A stretch of 64,000 nt of DNA from Rhizobium croatiense (lineage in GTDB: Bacteria; Pseudomonadota; Alphaproteobacteria; Rhizobiales; Rhizobiaceae): the NCBI RefSeq assembly GCF_019793465.1, contig NZ_JAILYJ010000013.1, positions 1 through 64,000 of the forward strand, written 5' to 3'. The notes under the pieces were generated by a model. The model did not search any database and had not been told where the DNA came from. It worked only from the letters and a program-made list of their open reading frames with translations. A program made the translations under genes and the position numbers. Shown piece after piece: positions 26,417-33,824 of this stretch. Numbering within the stretch: position 1 is the first letter of the stretch; every line of letters starts with the position of its first letter.

Positions 26417-26818
26417 ATGATCGGACTTGTGCTTGTCACTCATGGCAAGCTGGCTGAAGAGTTTCGTCATGCTGTCGAGCACGTCGTCGGTCCTCAGAAA
26501 TTCATCGAGACGGTCTGTATTGGCCCCGAAGACGACATGGACCAGAGACGGCAGGACATTCTGCAAGCCGTCTCCGGCGCCGATGACGGCCATGGCGTCG
26601 TCATCCTGACCGACATGTTCGGCGGCACGCCGTCCAATCTCGCCATATCGGTCATGAGCAGCGGCCACACCGAAGTCATCGCCGGCGTCAACCTGCCGAT
26701 GCTGATCAAGCTCGCCGGGGTGCGCGGCGAGAACAACATGGAGAAGGCGCTGGTCGAGGCTTCCGAAGCCGGCCGGAAATATATCAATGTCGCGAGCCGT
26801 GTGCTCAGCGGAAAATAA
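26417..26818 (+). CDS. PTS EIIA component, mannose family
   Basis: 133 residues. Single-domain EIIA(Man): active-site His9 in 'VLVTHGKLAEEF' and 'TDMFGGTPSNLA' are the family marks. No EIIB, EIIC or EIID gene is present, so it is a regulatory rather than sugar-transporting protein, the incomplete PTS typical of alphaproteobacteria. Phosphate should come from HPr, encoded nine bases downstream. In Sinorhizobium and Agrobacterium relatives this protein influences succinate-mediated repression and chvG/chvI-linked phenotypes. Confidence 0.93.
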   Translation: MIGLVLVTHGKLAEEFRHAVEHVVGPQKFIETVCIGPEDDMDQRRQDILQAVSGADDGHGVVILTDMFGGTPSNLAISVMSSGHTEVIAGVNLPMLIKLAGVRGENNMEKALVEASEAGRKYINVASRVLSGK

Positions 26819-26827
26819 CGGCGCTTC

Positions 26828-27103
26828 ATGACATCGCTTTCCCGGGAACTCCTCATTATCAACAAGCGCGGCCTTCACGCGCGCGCCTCCGCCAAATTCG
26901 TTCAGATGGTCGAGACCTTCGATGCCGCCATCACCGTCTCCAAGGACGGAATGACGGTCGGCGGCACGTCGATCATGGGGCTGATGATGCTTGCGGCAAG
27001 CCCGGGCTCCAGCGTCGTCGTCTCGGCAAGCGGCAGCCAGGCCGAGGAAGCGCTGGAGGCCTTGGACCAGCTGATCCAAAACCGGTTCGGCGAAGAGATA
27101 TGA
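26828..27103 (+). CDS. ptsH: Phosphocarrier protein HPr
   Basis: 91 residues. His17 in 'RGLHARASAKF' corresponds to the canonical His15 phosphorylated by Enzyme I; Ser48 in 'GGTSIMGLMML' corresponds to the regulatory Ser46 phosphorylated by HprK. Both phosphorylation sites are therefore intact, matching the nearby hprK. Enzyme I (ptsP/ptsI) is elsewhere. Last gene of the chvI-chvG-hprK-EIIA-ptsH cluster. Confidence 0.95.
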   Translation: MTSLSRELLIINKRGLHARASAKFVQMVETFDAAITVSKDGMTVGGTSIMGLMMLAASPGSSVVVSASGSQAEEALEALDQLIQNRFGEEI

Positions 27104-27129
27104 GCTTACCAGGCCGAGTTCATATAAAC

Positions 27130-27149
27130 ATATAAAGACTTCTTTATAT
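27130..27149. promoter_or_regulatory. Palindromic operator upstream of ahcY
   Basis: ATATAAAGA-CT-TCTTTATAT: perfect 9-bp arms (27130-27138, 27141-27149) around two bases. A related half sequence CATATAAA directly precedes it (27121-27128). It is about 230 bp before the ahcY ATG. The pattern matches my recollection of ArsR-type regulator sites (AAAGAnnTCTTT core) in front of methionine/SAM-cycle genes of alphaproteobacteria; the protein that binds it is not in the window. Confidence 0.5.
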
Positions 27150-27381
27150 CCTTATTGCCTTCCCATCGGAAGCCTGCTAAACGGCGGACATGCCGTGCGC
27201 TGAAGCGTGTCGCATCGAACCTAGTTCATGCAATGCGGTTTGGCTCTTTGGTTGTGCATCTCGCGATCCCGGAACTGCTGCACATATCCGGGCGATATGC
27301 ATCGGCACGCGGCCTATCCGTCGCGCGGTCATCTTCGCGCCTGCGCCAATTTTTGAGACGTTTTTCAGCCTGGAGACCTCT

Positions 27382-28782
27382 ATGAGCACTGAAAAAGATT
27401 ATGTCGTCGCCGATATCGGGCTTGCGGATTTTGGCCGCAAGGAAATTACGATCGCCGAAACCGAAATGCCGGGGCTGATGTCCTGCCGCGCCGAATTCGG
27501 CGACGCAAAGCCGCTGAAGGGCGCGCGCATCACCGGTTCGCTGCACATGACCATTCAGACGGCCGTGCTCATCGAAACGCTGGTGGCCCTCGGCGCCGAA
27601 GTCCGCTGGGCCTCGTGCAACATCTTCTCGACGCAGGATCATGCCGCTGCGGCGATCGCCGCTGCCGGCGTTCCTGTTTTCGCCATCAAGGGCGAGTCGC
27701 TCGAGGATTACTGGGTCTACACCGACAAGATCTTCCAGTGGGCCGATGGCGGCCTTTCCAACATGATCCTCGATGACGGCGGCGATGCCACCATGTACAT
27801 CCTGCTCGGCGCTCGCGCCGAAGCCGGCGAGGACGTATTGTCCCATCCGCATTCCGAGGAAGAGGAAATCCTCTTCGCCCAGATCAAGAAGCGCCTTGCC
27901 GCTTCGCCGGGCTGGTTCACCAAGCAGCGCGATGCGATCAAGGGCGTTACCGAAGAAACCACGACCGGCGTCAACCGTCTGTACCAACTCAGCCAGAAGG
28001 GCCTGCTGCCCTTCCCGGCGATCAACGTCAACGATTCCGTCACCAAGTCGAAGTTCGACAACAAGTACGGCTGCAAGGAATCGCTCGTCGACGGCATCCG
28101 CCGCGGCACCGACGTGATGATGGCCGGCAAGGTCGCCGTGGTCTGCGGTTACGGTGACGTCGGCAAGGGTTCTGCCGCTTCGCTCTCCGGCGCCGGCGCC
28201 CGCGTCAAGGTCACCGAAGCCGATCCGATCTGCGCCCTGCAGGCGGCGATGGACGGCTATGAAGTCGTGCTGCTCGAGGACGTCGTTTCCTCGGCCGACA
28301 TCTTCATCACCACGACCGGCAACAAGGACGTCATCCGCATCGACCATATGCGCGAGATGAAGGACATGGCGATCGTCGGCAATATCGGCCACTTCGACAA
28401 CGAAATCGAAGTCGCCGCCCTGCGGAACCTCAAGTGGACCAACGTCAAGCCGCAGGTCGACCTGATCGAATTCCCCAAGGGCAACCGCATCATCCTGCTT
28501 TCCGAAGGCCGCCTGCTCAACCTCGGCAACGCCACCGGTCATCCGTCCTTCGTCATGTCGGCTTCCTTCACCAACCAGACGCTGGCGCAGATCGAGCTCT
28601 TTACCAAGCCCGGCCAGTACGAGAACAAGGTCTACATCCTGCCGAAGCACCTCGATGAAAAGGTCGCGCGCCTGCATCTCGACAAGCTCGGTGTGAAGCT
28701 TACCCAGCTTAGCGAAGAGCAGGCTGCCTATATCGGCGTCTCGCCGAAGGGCCCGTTCAAGTCCGACCACTACAGATATTGA
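27382..28782 (+). CDS. ahcY: Adenosylhomocysteinase
   Basis: 466 residues. Splits S-adenosylhomocysteine into adenosine and homocysteine, clearing the inhibitor made by all SAM-dependent methyltransferases. Family marks: 'SCNIFSTQDHAAAA', NAD-binding 'CGYGDVGKGSA', and the C-terminal 'SDHYRY'. The ATG at 27382 follows TGGAGA; an upstream in-frame extension is not conserved. Its long leader carries the palindrome at 27130-27149, and it ends at a strong terminator (28811-28848), so it is its own transcription unit. Confidence 0.97.
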   Translation: MSTEKDYVVADIGLADFGRKEITIAETEMPGLMSCRAEFGDAKPLKGARITGSLHMTIQTAVLIETLVALGAEVRWASCNIFSTQDHAAAAIAAAGVPVFAIKGESLEDYWVYTDKIFQWADGGLSNMILDDGGDATMYILLGARAEAGEDVLSHPHSEEEEILFAQIKKRLAASPGWFTKQRDAIKGVTEETTTGVNRLYQLSQKGLLPFPAINVNDSVTKSKFDNKYGCKESLVDGIRRGTDVMMAGKVAVVCGYGDVGKGSAASLSGAGARVKVTEADPICALQAAMDGYEVVLLEDVVSSADIFITTTGNKDVIRIDHMREMKDMAIVGNIGHFDNEIEVAALRNLKWTNVKPQVDLIEFPKGNRIILLSEGRLLNLGNATGHPSFVMSASFTNQTLAQIELFTKPGQYENKVYILPKHLDEKVARLHLDKLGVKLTQLSEEQAAYIGVSPKGPFKSDHYRY

Positions 28783-28810
28783 TCTCATCATCGATATCCA
28801 CAAGATGTAG

Positions 28811-28848
28811 AAGCCGCGGCATTGACAAATGCCGCGGCTTATTTTTTG
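28811..28848 (+). terminator. Rho-independent terminator after ahcY
   Basis: Perfect 12-bp stem AAGCCGCGGCAT / ATGCCGCGGCTT (28811-28822 and 28829-28840) with a 6-base loop, then ATTTTTT. Confidence 0.92.
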
Positions 28849-28985
28849 GCCGCTCCCTTCCCGCCGATTCCCATCCGAAGTATTGTTTTAAGACTTGATT
28901 CGTGGCGCCGGACCCCGTCCGACCGCTCCGAAAATGGGATGTCTTGTCGTAATGCGGCACATTGAAGGACGGAGACATACCGCGG

Positions 28986-31568
28986 ATGTCGGAATTGAAA
29001 AACAGCCTGCCCGGTCAGGCGGACGACGGCGCTCGCGCCCATCACCGCCCGCCGACGGCAGGCCAAGACTATAAATCTGCGACGGCACACGAGGCCGCAA
29101 AGCAAGAGCATGGATCATTGGCGCGCTTCTTGAAAACCTGCGCGGCCGGCACGGCGCTTGCCGCGCTGGCACGGCCGGTTCTGGCCCAGAGCGAGCAGGC
29201 GGCAGCCTCGGCTCACCTCTTCACCTCCTCACAGGTCATCGGCGTTTCCGTCGTCATCGGCGTCATATCGGCGGCCCTGCTTTCGACGCTCTGGCTGGTG
29301 CGCCAGCGCGGCAATCTGGAAAACGAGAGCCGGGAAGTCCGCTCGGCGCTCTCAGACGCCCAGCAACGCATTTCACAATATCAAGCGCTGATCGCCGACA
29401 AGAACCGGCGGATCGTCATCTGGGACGGCAATGCCCGTCCTGAATTGCTCGGCCAGCTTCCGCCGGAGACCGGCGCGCCGCAGGATGGCGAATTCCTGGC
29501 CTTCGGCCTCTGGCTGAAATCACGCTCCGCCGCTGACCTGGAAAAGGCGATCGACCGGCTGCGCGACGAGGCGCAGAGCTTCGACATGGTGGTCGAGACC
29601 ATCCGCGATGAGATCCTCGAGGCGCAGGGCCGAGTTTCCGGCGGACGCGCCTTCGTCCGCTTCGTGGCGCTCAACAATCTGCGCGCCGAGCTTGCCGAAC
29701 TCCGGATCGAGCGCGACCGGCTGATGACGTCGATCTCGGCGTTCCAGACCATGCTCGACGCGATCGACATGCCGGCTTGGCAGCGCGACCCGGCGGGTCG
29801 CCTCACCTGGGTCAACCAGGCCTATGGCGACGCGGTCGAGGCGCGCTCGCCCCAACAGGCGATCAATGAAGGCCGCGAGATGCTGACGACGGTGGCGCGC
29901 GAACGCATTCGCGCGACGACGACGCCGGAATCGCCGTTCCACGACACGATCTCGACGGTCGTGCATGGCAACCGAACATTCTTCGATGTCGTCGACGTCA
30001 CGCTTCCCGGCGGCTCGGCCGGGATGGCGATCGACGTGTCCGATATCGAGGCGGTGCGCGCCGAGCTGGACCGGACGCTGAAAAGCCATGCCGAGACGCT
30101 CGACCATCTCGCCACGCCCGTCGCCATCTTCGACGGCGAGCGCCGGCTGCAATTCTACAACCAGGCCTTCGTGGCGCTCTGGGAGCTCGATATCGCCTTT
30201 CTCGAAGGCCGGCCGGACAATAGCGAGCTGCTCGAGCGCCTGCGGGCGGCCAAGAAGCTGCCGGACCAGCTCAACTGGAAAAGCTGGAAGGAAGCGGCGC
30301 TTTCCGTCTATCGCGCGCTCGATACGCAATCGGACCTCTGGCACCTGCCGAACGGTCAGACGCTGCGCGTCTTCGCCACCGCCCATCCGCAGGGCGGCGC
30401 CACCTGGGTGTTCGAAAACCTGACCGAGCAGGTCGATCTCGAAACGCGCTACAACACCTTGGTCAAGGTGCAAGGCGAAACGATCGACCATCTTTCCGAA
30501 GGTGTGGCGGTGTTCGGTCCGGATGGACGCATCCGTCTATCGAACCCGGCCTTCCGGGCGCTCTGGGGGATCACCGAAGCCGAGGCCAAGCCCGGCACCC
30601 ATATTCGTGCACTCGGCGAGGCCTGCGCCCCCTCCTACGACCGGCCGGACGGCTGGAAGACCTTCGCGGAACTGATCACCAGCTTCGACGACGAGCGCCG
30701 CTCGGGCCAGGGGACATTGGAACTGTTCTCCGGCCTCGTGCTCGACTACGCCGTCATCCCGCTGCCGAACGCGCAGACGATGCTGACCTTCGTCAATATG
30801 ACGGACAGCGTGCGGGCCGAGCGGGCGCTGACCGAAAAGAACGAGGCGCTGCGCAAGGCCGACGAGTTGAAGAACGACTTCGTCCAGCACGTCTCCTATG
30901 AATTGCGCTCGCCGCTGACCAATATCATCGGCTTCACCGACCTGCTGCGCACGCAGGGTGTGGGGCCGCTGAACGAGCGGCAGGCCGAATATATCGACCA
31001 TATCTCGACCTCGTCCTCGGTTCTGCTGACGCTCGTCAACGATATTCTCGACCTTGCGACCGTCGATGCCGGCATCATGCGTCTCAACTATGCGGAAATC
31101 GATCTCAACGACCTGCTCGACGACGTCTCGATGCAGATCGCCGATCGGCTGCAGGAAAGCGGCGTGGCGCTCGAAATCACCGCGCCTGCCTATCTCGGTT
31201 CGATCGTCGCCGATCCGCAGCGGCTGAAGCAGATCCTGCTGAAGCTTCTCTCCAACGCGGCGAACTTCTCGCCGGAGGGCAGCTCGATTTCGCTGGAATG
31301 CCAACGCGAAGGCACGGATTTCGTTTTCTCCGTCCGCGATCGCGGCCCCGGCATCTCGCCCGACATGATCGCGACCGTGTTCGACCGGTTCGCGACGGGC
31401 GCTAAAAGCGGAAAACGCGGCGGCGCCGGCCTCGGCCTTTCGATCGTCGACAGTTTCGTCAGCCTGCATCACGGCGACGTGAGGATCGACAGCGAGCCGG
31501 GCAAGGGCACGACGGTCGTCTGCCGTATCCCCTCGGTCAATATCCCCCATTCCGCCGCTGCCGAATGA
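28986..31568 (+). CDS. divL: DivL-type PAS histidine-kinase homologue with Tyr at the phospho site
   Basis: 860 residues from the ATG at 28986 (GGAG upstream; a TTG eight codons earlier is possible). An N-terminal hydrophobic stretch and one membrane segment (about 83-105) are followed by a helical linker, several PAS-like domains (about 240-620), a dimerisation helix and a GHKL ATPase domain with 'GAGLGLSIV'. At the phosphorylation helix the sequence reads 'HVSYELRSPL': Tyr638 (codon 30897-30899) takes the place of the usual His. This is the hallmark of Caulobacter DivL, which senses DivK~P and steers CckA and so CtrA. Start of a run that continues into tsaE, murU-like, addB and addA; it overlaps tsaE by four bases. 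Confidence 0.9.
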   Translation: MSELKNSLPGQADDGARAHHRPPTAGQDYKSATAHEAAKQEHGSLARFLKTCAAGTALAALARPVLAQSEQAAASAHLFTSSQVIGVSVVIGVISAALLSTLWLVRQRGNLENESREVRSALSDAQQRISQYQALIADKNRRIVIWDGNARPELLGQLPPETGAPQDGEFLAFGLWLKSRSAADLEKAIDRLRDEAQSFDMVVETIRDEILEAQGRVSGGRAFVRFVALNNLRAELAELRIERDRLMTSISAFQTMLDAIDMPAWQRDPAGRLTWVNQAYGDAVEARSPQQAINEGREMLTTVARERIRATTTPESPFHDTISTVVHGNRTFFDVVDVTLPGGSAGMAIDVSDIEAVRAELDRTLKSHAETLDHLATPVAIFDGERRLQFYNQAFVALWELDIAFLEGRPDNSELLERLRAAKKLPDQLNWKSWKEAALSVYRALDTQSDLWHLPNGQTLRVFATAHPQGGATWVFENLTEQVDLETRYNTLVKVQGETIDHLSEGVAVFGPDGRIRLSNPAFRALWGITEAEAKPGTHIRALGEACAPSYDRPDGWKTFAELITSFDDERRSGQGTLELFSGLVLDYAVIPLPNAQTMLTFVNMTDSVRAERALTEKNEALRKADELKNDFVQHVSYELRSPLTNIIGFTDLLRTQGVGPLNERQAEYIDHISTSSSVLLTLVNDILDLATVDAGIMRLNYAEIDLNDLLDDVSMQIADRLQESGVALEITAPAYLGSIVADPQRLKQILLKLLSNAANFSPEGSSISLECQREGTDFVFSVRDRGPGISPDMIATVFDRFATGAKSGKRGGAGLGLSIVDSFVSLHHGDVRIDSEPGKGTTVVCRIPSVNIPHSAAAE

Positions 31569-33076
31569 CGACCACCAATACGATCTCGCTTTTCCTGAAG
31601 GACGAGGCGGCCACCATTCGCCTCGGTGAAGATCTGGCGCTCGCCTTGAAGGCCGGCGATTGCCTTGCTCTTTCCGGTGACCTCGGCGCCGGCAAATCGT
31701 CGCTCGCCCGAGCCATCCTGCGTGCCATGGCCGATGACGATGGGCTTGAGGTCCCGAGCCCGACCTTCACGCTGGTGCAATCCTACGACCTGCGGATCCC
31801 GGTTTCGCACTTCGACCTCTATCGGCTCGGCGACGCCAGCGAATTGACGGAGCTCGGCTTCGACGAGGCGCTGGAGAACGGCATCTGCCTCGTCGAATGG
31901 CCGGAGATGGCTGAGAGCGAATTGCCGACAGAGCGCATCGCCCTGGCGCTGGTGCATGAGGGCAGCGGTCGCCGGGCAACGATCGAGGCCGCCGGCCAGC
32001 AGGCCCAGCGCATCCGCCGGGTCTTCGCGATCCGCGATTTCCTCGACGGGGCCGGCTATCCCGACGCCAAACGCCGCTTCCTGACCGGCGATGCGTCGCT
32101 GCGCGCCTATGAAGCGATCTATCCGGACGCTGCTCCGCGAAAAATCCTGATGGACTGGCGCCCGCATCCCGAAGGGCCGCCGGTCTACGACGGCAAGCCC
32201 TATCCCAAGGTCGCGCATCTGGCACAGAACGCCTATCCCTTCGTTGCCATTGCCGATGCGTTGCGCGAACGGGGTTTTGCAGCGCCGGAGATCTACAAGG
32301 TCGATTACGAGCAGGGCATCCTGCTGATCGAAGATTTAGGCACCGAAGGCGTGCTCGATGACGCCGGCCGGCCGATCGCCGAGCGTTACCGGCAAAGCGT
32401 CGCCTGCCTTGCCCATCTTCATTCCATGCAGTTTCCGCAGGATATCCCCGTTTCCGCCGCACACACGCATCATATTCCCGACTTCGATCGCACCGCGATG
32501 AAGATGGAAGTGCAGCTTGTGCTCGACTGGCACATCGCCTGGAAGCGCGGCTCCGCACCCTCGGACGCAGAGCGCAAGGACTATCTGGCGATCTGGGACG
32601 CGCTGATCGATGAGCTCGCCGCAGCCGAAAAGAACCTGCTGCTGCGCGATTTCCACTCGCCGAACATCATCTGGCGCCCGCAGGAGACCGGCGTCCGACG
32701 GATCGGTCTCATCGATTTTCAGGATGCCATGATCGGCCCCACGGCCTATGATCTTGCCTCGATCGTCCAGGACGCACGCGTCACGATCGAGCCGGAACTC
32801 TTCCGGCAGCTGATGGACGATTATCTCATCCATCGCCGTGCGCAGGGCGGTTTCGACGAAGCCGGATTCATGAGGGCCTGGGCGATCATGTCGGCGCAGC
32901 GCAACTGCAAACTTGCCGGTCTCTGGGTGCGGCTGCTGCAGCGGGATGGCAAGCCCGGCTATCTCAAACATATGCCGCGCACGCTCGCCTATCTCAACGT
33001 CGCGCTCGAGCATGAGACGCTTGCCCCCTTGCGCGATTGGTGCGCAAGGGCTGGAATAGGCCAGAGCGAATCATAA
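31565..33076 (+). CDS. Fusion of TsaE (tRNA t6A ATPase) and an AmgK-like sugar kinase
   Basis: 503 residues in two parts. Residues 1-150 are TsaE: P-loop GDLGAGKS (38-45) and 'FTLVQSYDL...HFDLYRL', the ATPase needed for N6-threonylcarbamoyl-adenosine on tRNA. Residues about 160-503 are an aminoglycoside-phosphotransferase-fold kinase with catalytic Asp362 ('RDFHSPN') and metal-binding Asp384 ('IDFQDAMIGP'), most like AmgK, the N-acetylmuramate/N-acetylglucosamine 1-kinase of peptidoglycan recycling. The next gene is a MurU-like uridylyltransferase, supporting AmgK for the second part. The fusion is continuous, with no frameshift or internal stop. It overlaps divL by four bases. Confidence 0.9.
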   Translation: MTTTNTISLFLKDEAATIRLGEDLALALKAGDCLALSGDLGAGKSSLARAILRAMADDDGLEVPSPTFTLVQSYDLRIPVSHFDLYRLGDASELTELGFDEALENGICLVEWPEMAESELPTERIALALVHEGSGRRATIEAAGQQAQRIRRVFAIRDFLDGAGYPDAKRRFLTGDASLRAYEAIYPDAAPRKILMDWRPHPEGPPVYDGKPYPKVAHLAQNAYPFVAIADALRERGFAAPEIYKVDYEQGILLIEDLGTEGVLDDAGRPIAERYRQSVACLAHLHSMQFPQDIPVSAAHTHHIPDFDRTAMKMEVQLVLDWHIAWKRGSAPSDAERKDYLAIWDALIDELAAAEKNLLLRDFHSPNIIWRPQETGVRRIGLIDFQDAMIGPTAYDLASIVQDARVTIEPELFRQLMDDYLIHRRAQGGFDEAGFMRAWAIMSAQRNCKLAGLWVRLLQRDGKPGYLKHMPRTLAYLNVALEHETLAPLRDWCARAGIGQSES

Positions 33077-33089
33077 ATTCCGGATCAAG

Positions 33090-33821
33090 ATGACCATCAG
33101 ACAAGCCATGGTACTGGCCGCGGGTCTTGGAACCCGCATGCGCCCGATCACCGACACGATCCCGAAGCCGCTGGTGAAGATCGACGGCAAGGCCATGATC
33201 GATTATGCGCTGGACGCGCTGGTGGCGGCCGGCGTCGAACGGGCCGTCGTCAACGTTCACCACCATGCCGACCAGATGCTCGCCCATCTCGGCAATTATC
33301 GCGGCCTCGAGATCATCATATCCGACGAGCGGGACGGGCTGATGAATTCCGGCGGCGGGCTGGCGAAGGGACTGAGGCTGCTCGACCGAGACGATATCTT
33401 CGTCATGAATGCGGACCTCTTCTGGATCGGCGAGCAGCCGGGACGGCCGACGAACCTGCAGCGCTTAGCCGGATTCTTCGATGCCGATCAGATGGACATG
33501 GCGCTGCTTTGTGTCGGCATCGAAGATACCACGGGTCACAACGGCAAGAACGACTTCAGCCTTGCAGCCGACGGCCGGCTGAGGCGTTACCGCGACGATC
33601 CATCCAATCCCGTTGTCTATGCCGGCGCGATCGCCATGAACCCGTCGCTGTTCGACGATGCGCCACAGGATGCCTTCAATCTGAATATCTATTTCGACAA
33701 GGCGATCGCACGCGACCGGCTTTTCGGCCTGGTGCTCGATGGGCACTGGCTGACTGTCGGAACGCCGGAGGCGATCGGCGAGGCGGAGGAGACGATCCGC
33801 AGGTTGCGGGCGTTCGCGTGA
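33090..33821 (+). CDS. murU: MurU-like nucleotidyltransferase
   Basis: 243 residues. Sugar-1-phosphate nucleotidyltransferase fold with the signature 'LAAGLGTRMRP' (9-19), 'KPLVKIDGKAMI' and 'DGHWLTVGTPEA' near the end. Adjacent to an AmgK-like kinase domain, it is best read as MurU, which turns MurNAc-1-phosphate into UDP-MurNAc and allows cell-wall recycling that bypasses de novo synthesis. Other NTP transferases share the fold, so the substrate is inferred from context. 13 bases after the fusion gene and three before addB. Confidence 0.8.
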   Translation: MTIRQAMVLAAGLGTRMRPITDTIPKPLVKIDGKAMIDYALDALVAAGVERAVVNVHHHADQMLAHLGNYRGLEIIISDERDGLMNSGGGLAKGLRLLDRDDIFVMNADLFWIGEQPGRPTNLQRLAGFFDADQMDMALLCVGIEDTTGHNGKNDFSLAADGRLRRYRDDPSNPVVYAGAIAMNPSLFDDAPQDAFNLNIYFDKAIARDRLFGLVLDGHWLTVGTPEAIGEAEETIRRLRAFA

Positions 33822-33824
33822 GCC

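Noticed and set aside
27104..27381. SAM-II or SAH riboswitch before ahcY
   Set aside because: I looked for the known conserved cores and did not find them; only the DNA palindrome stands out.
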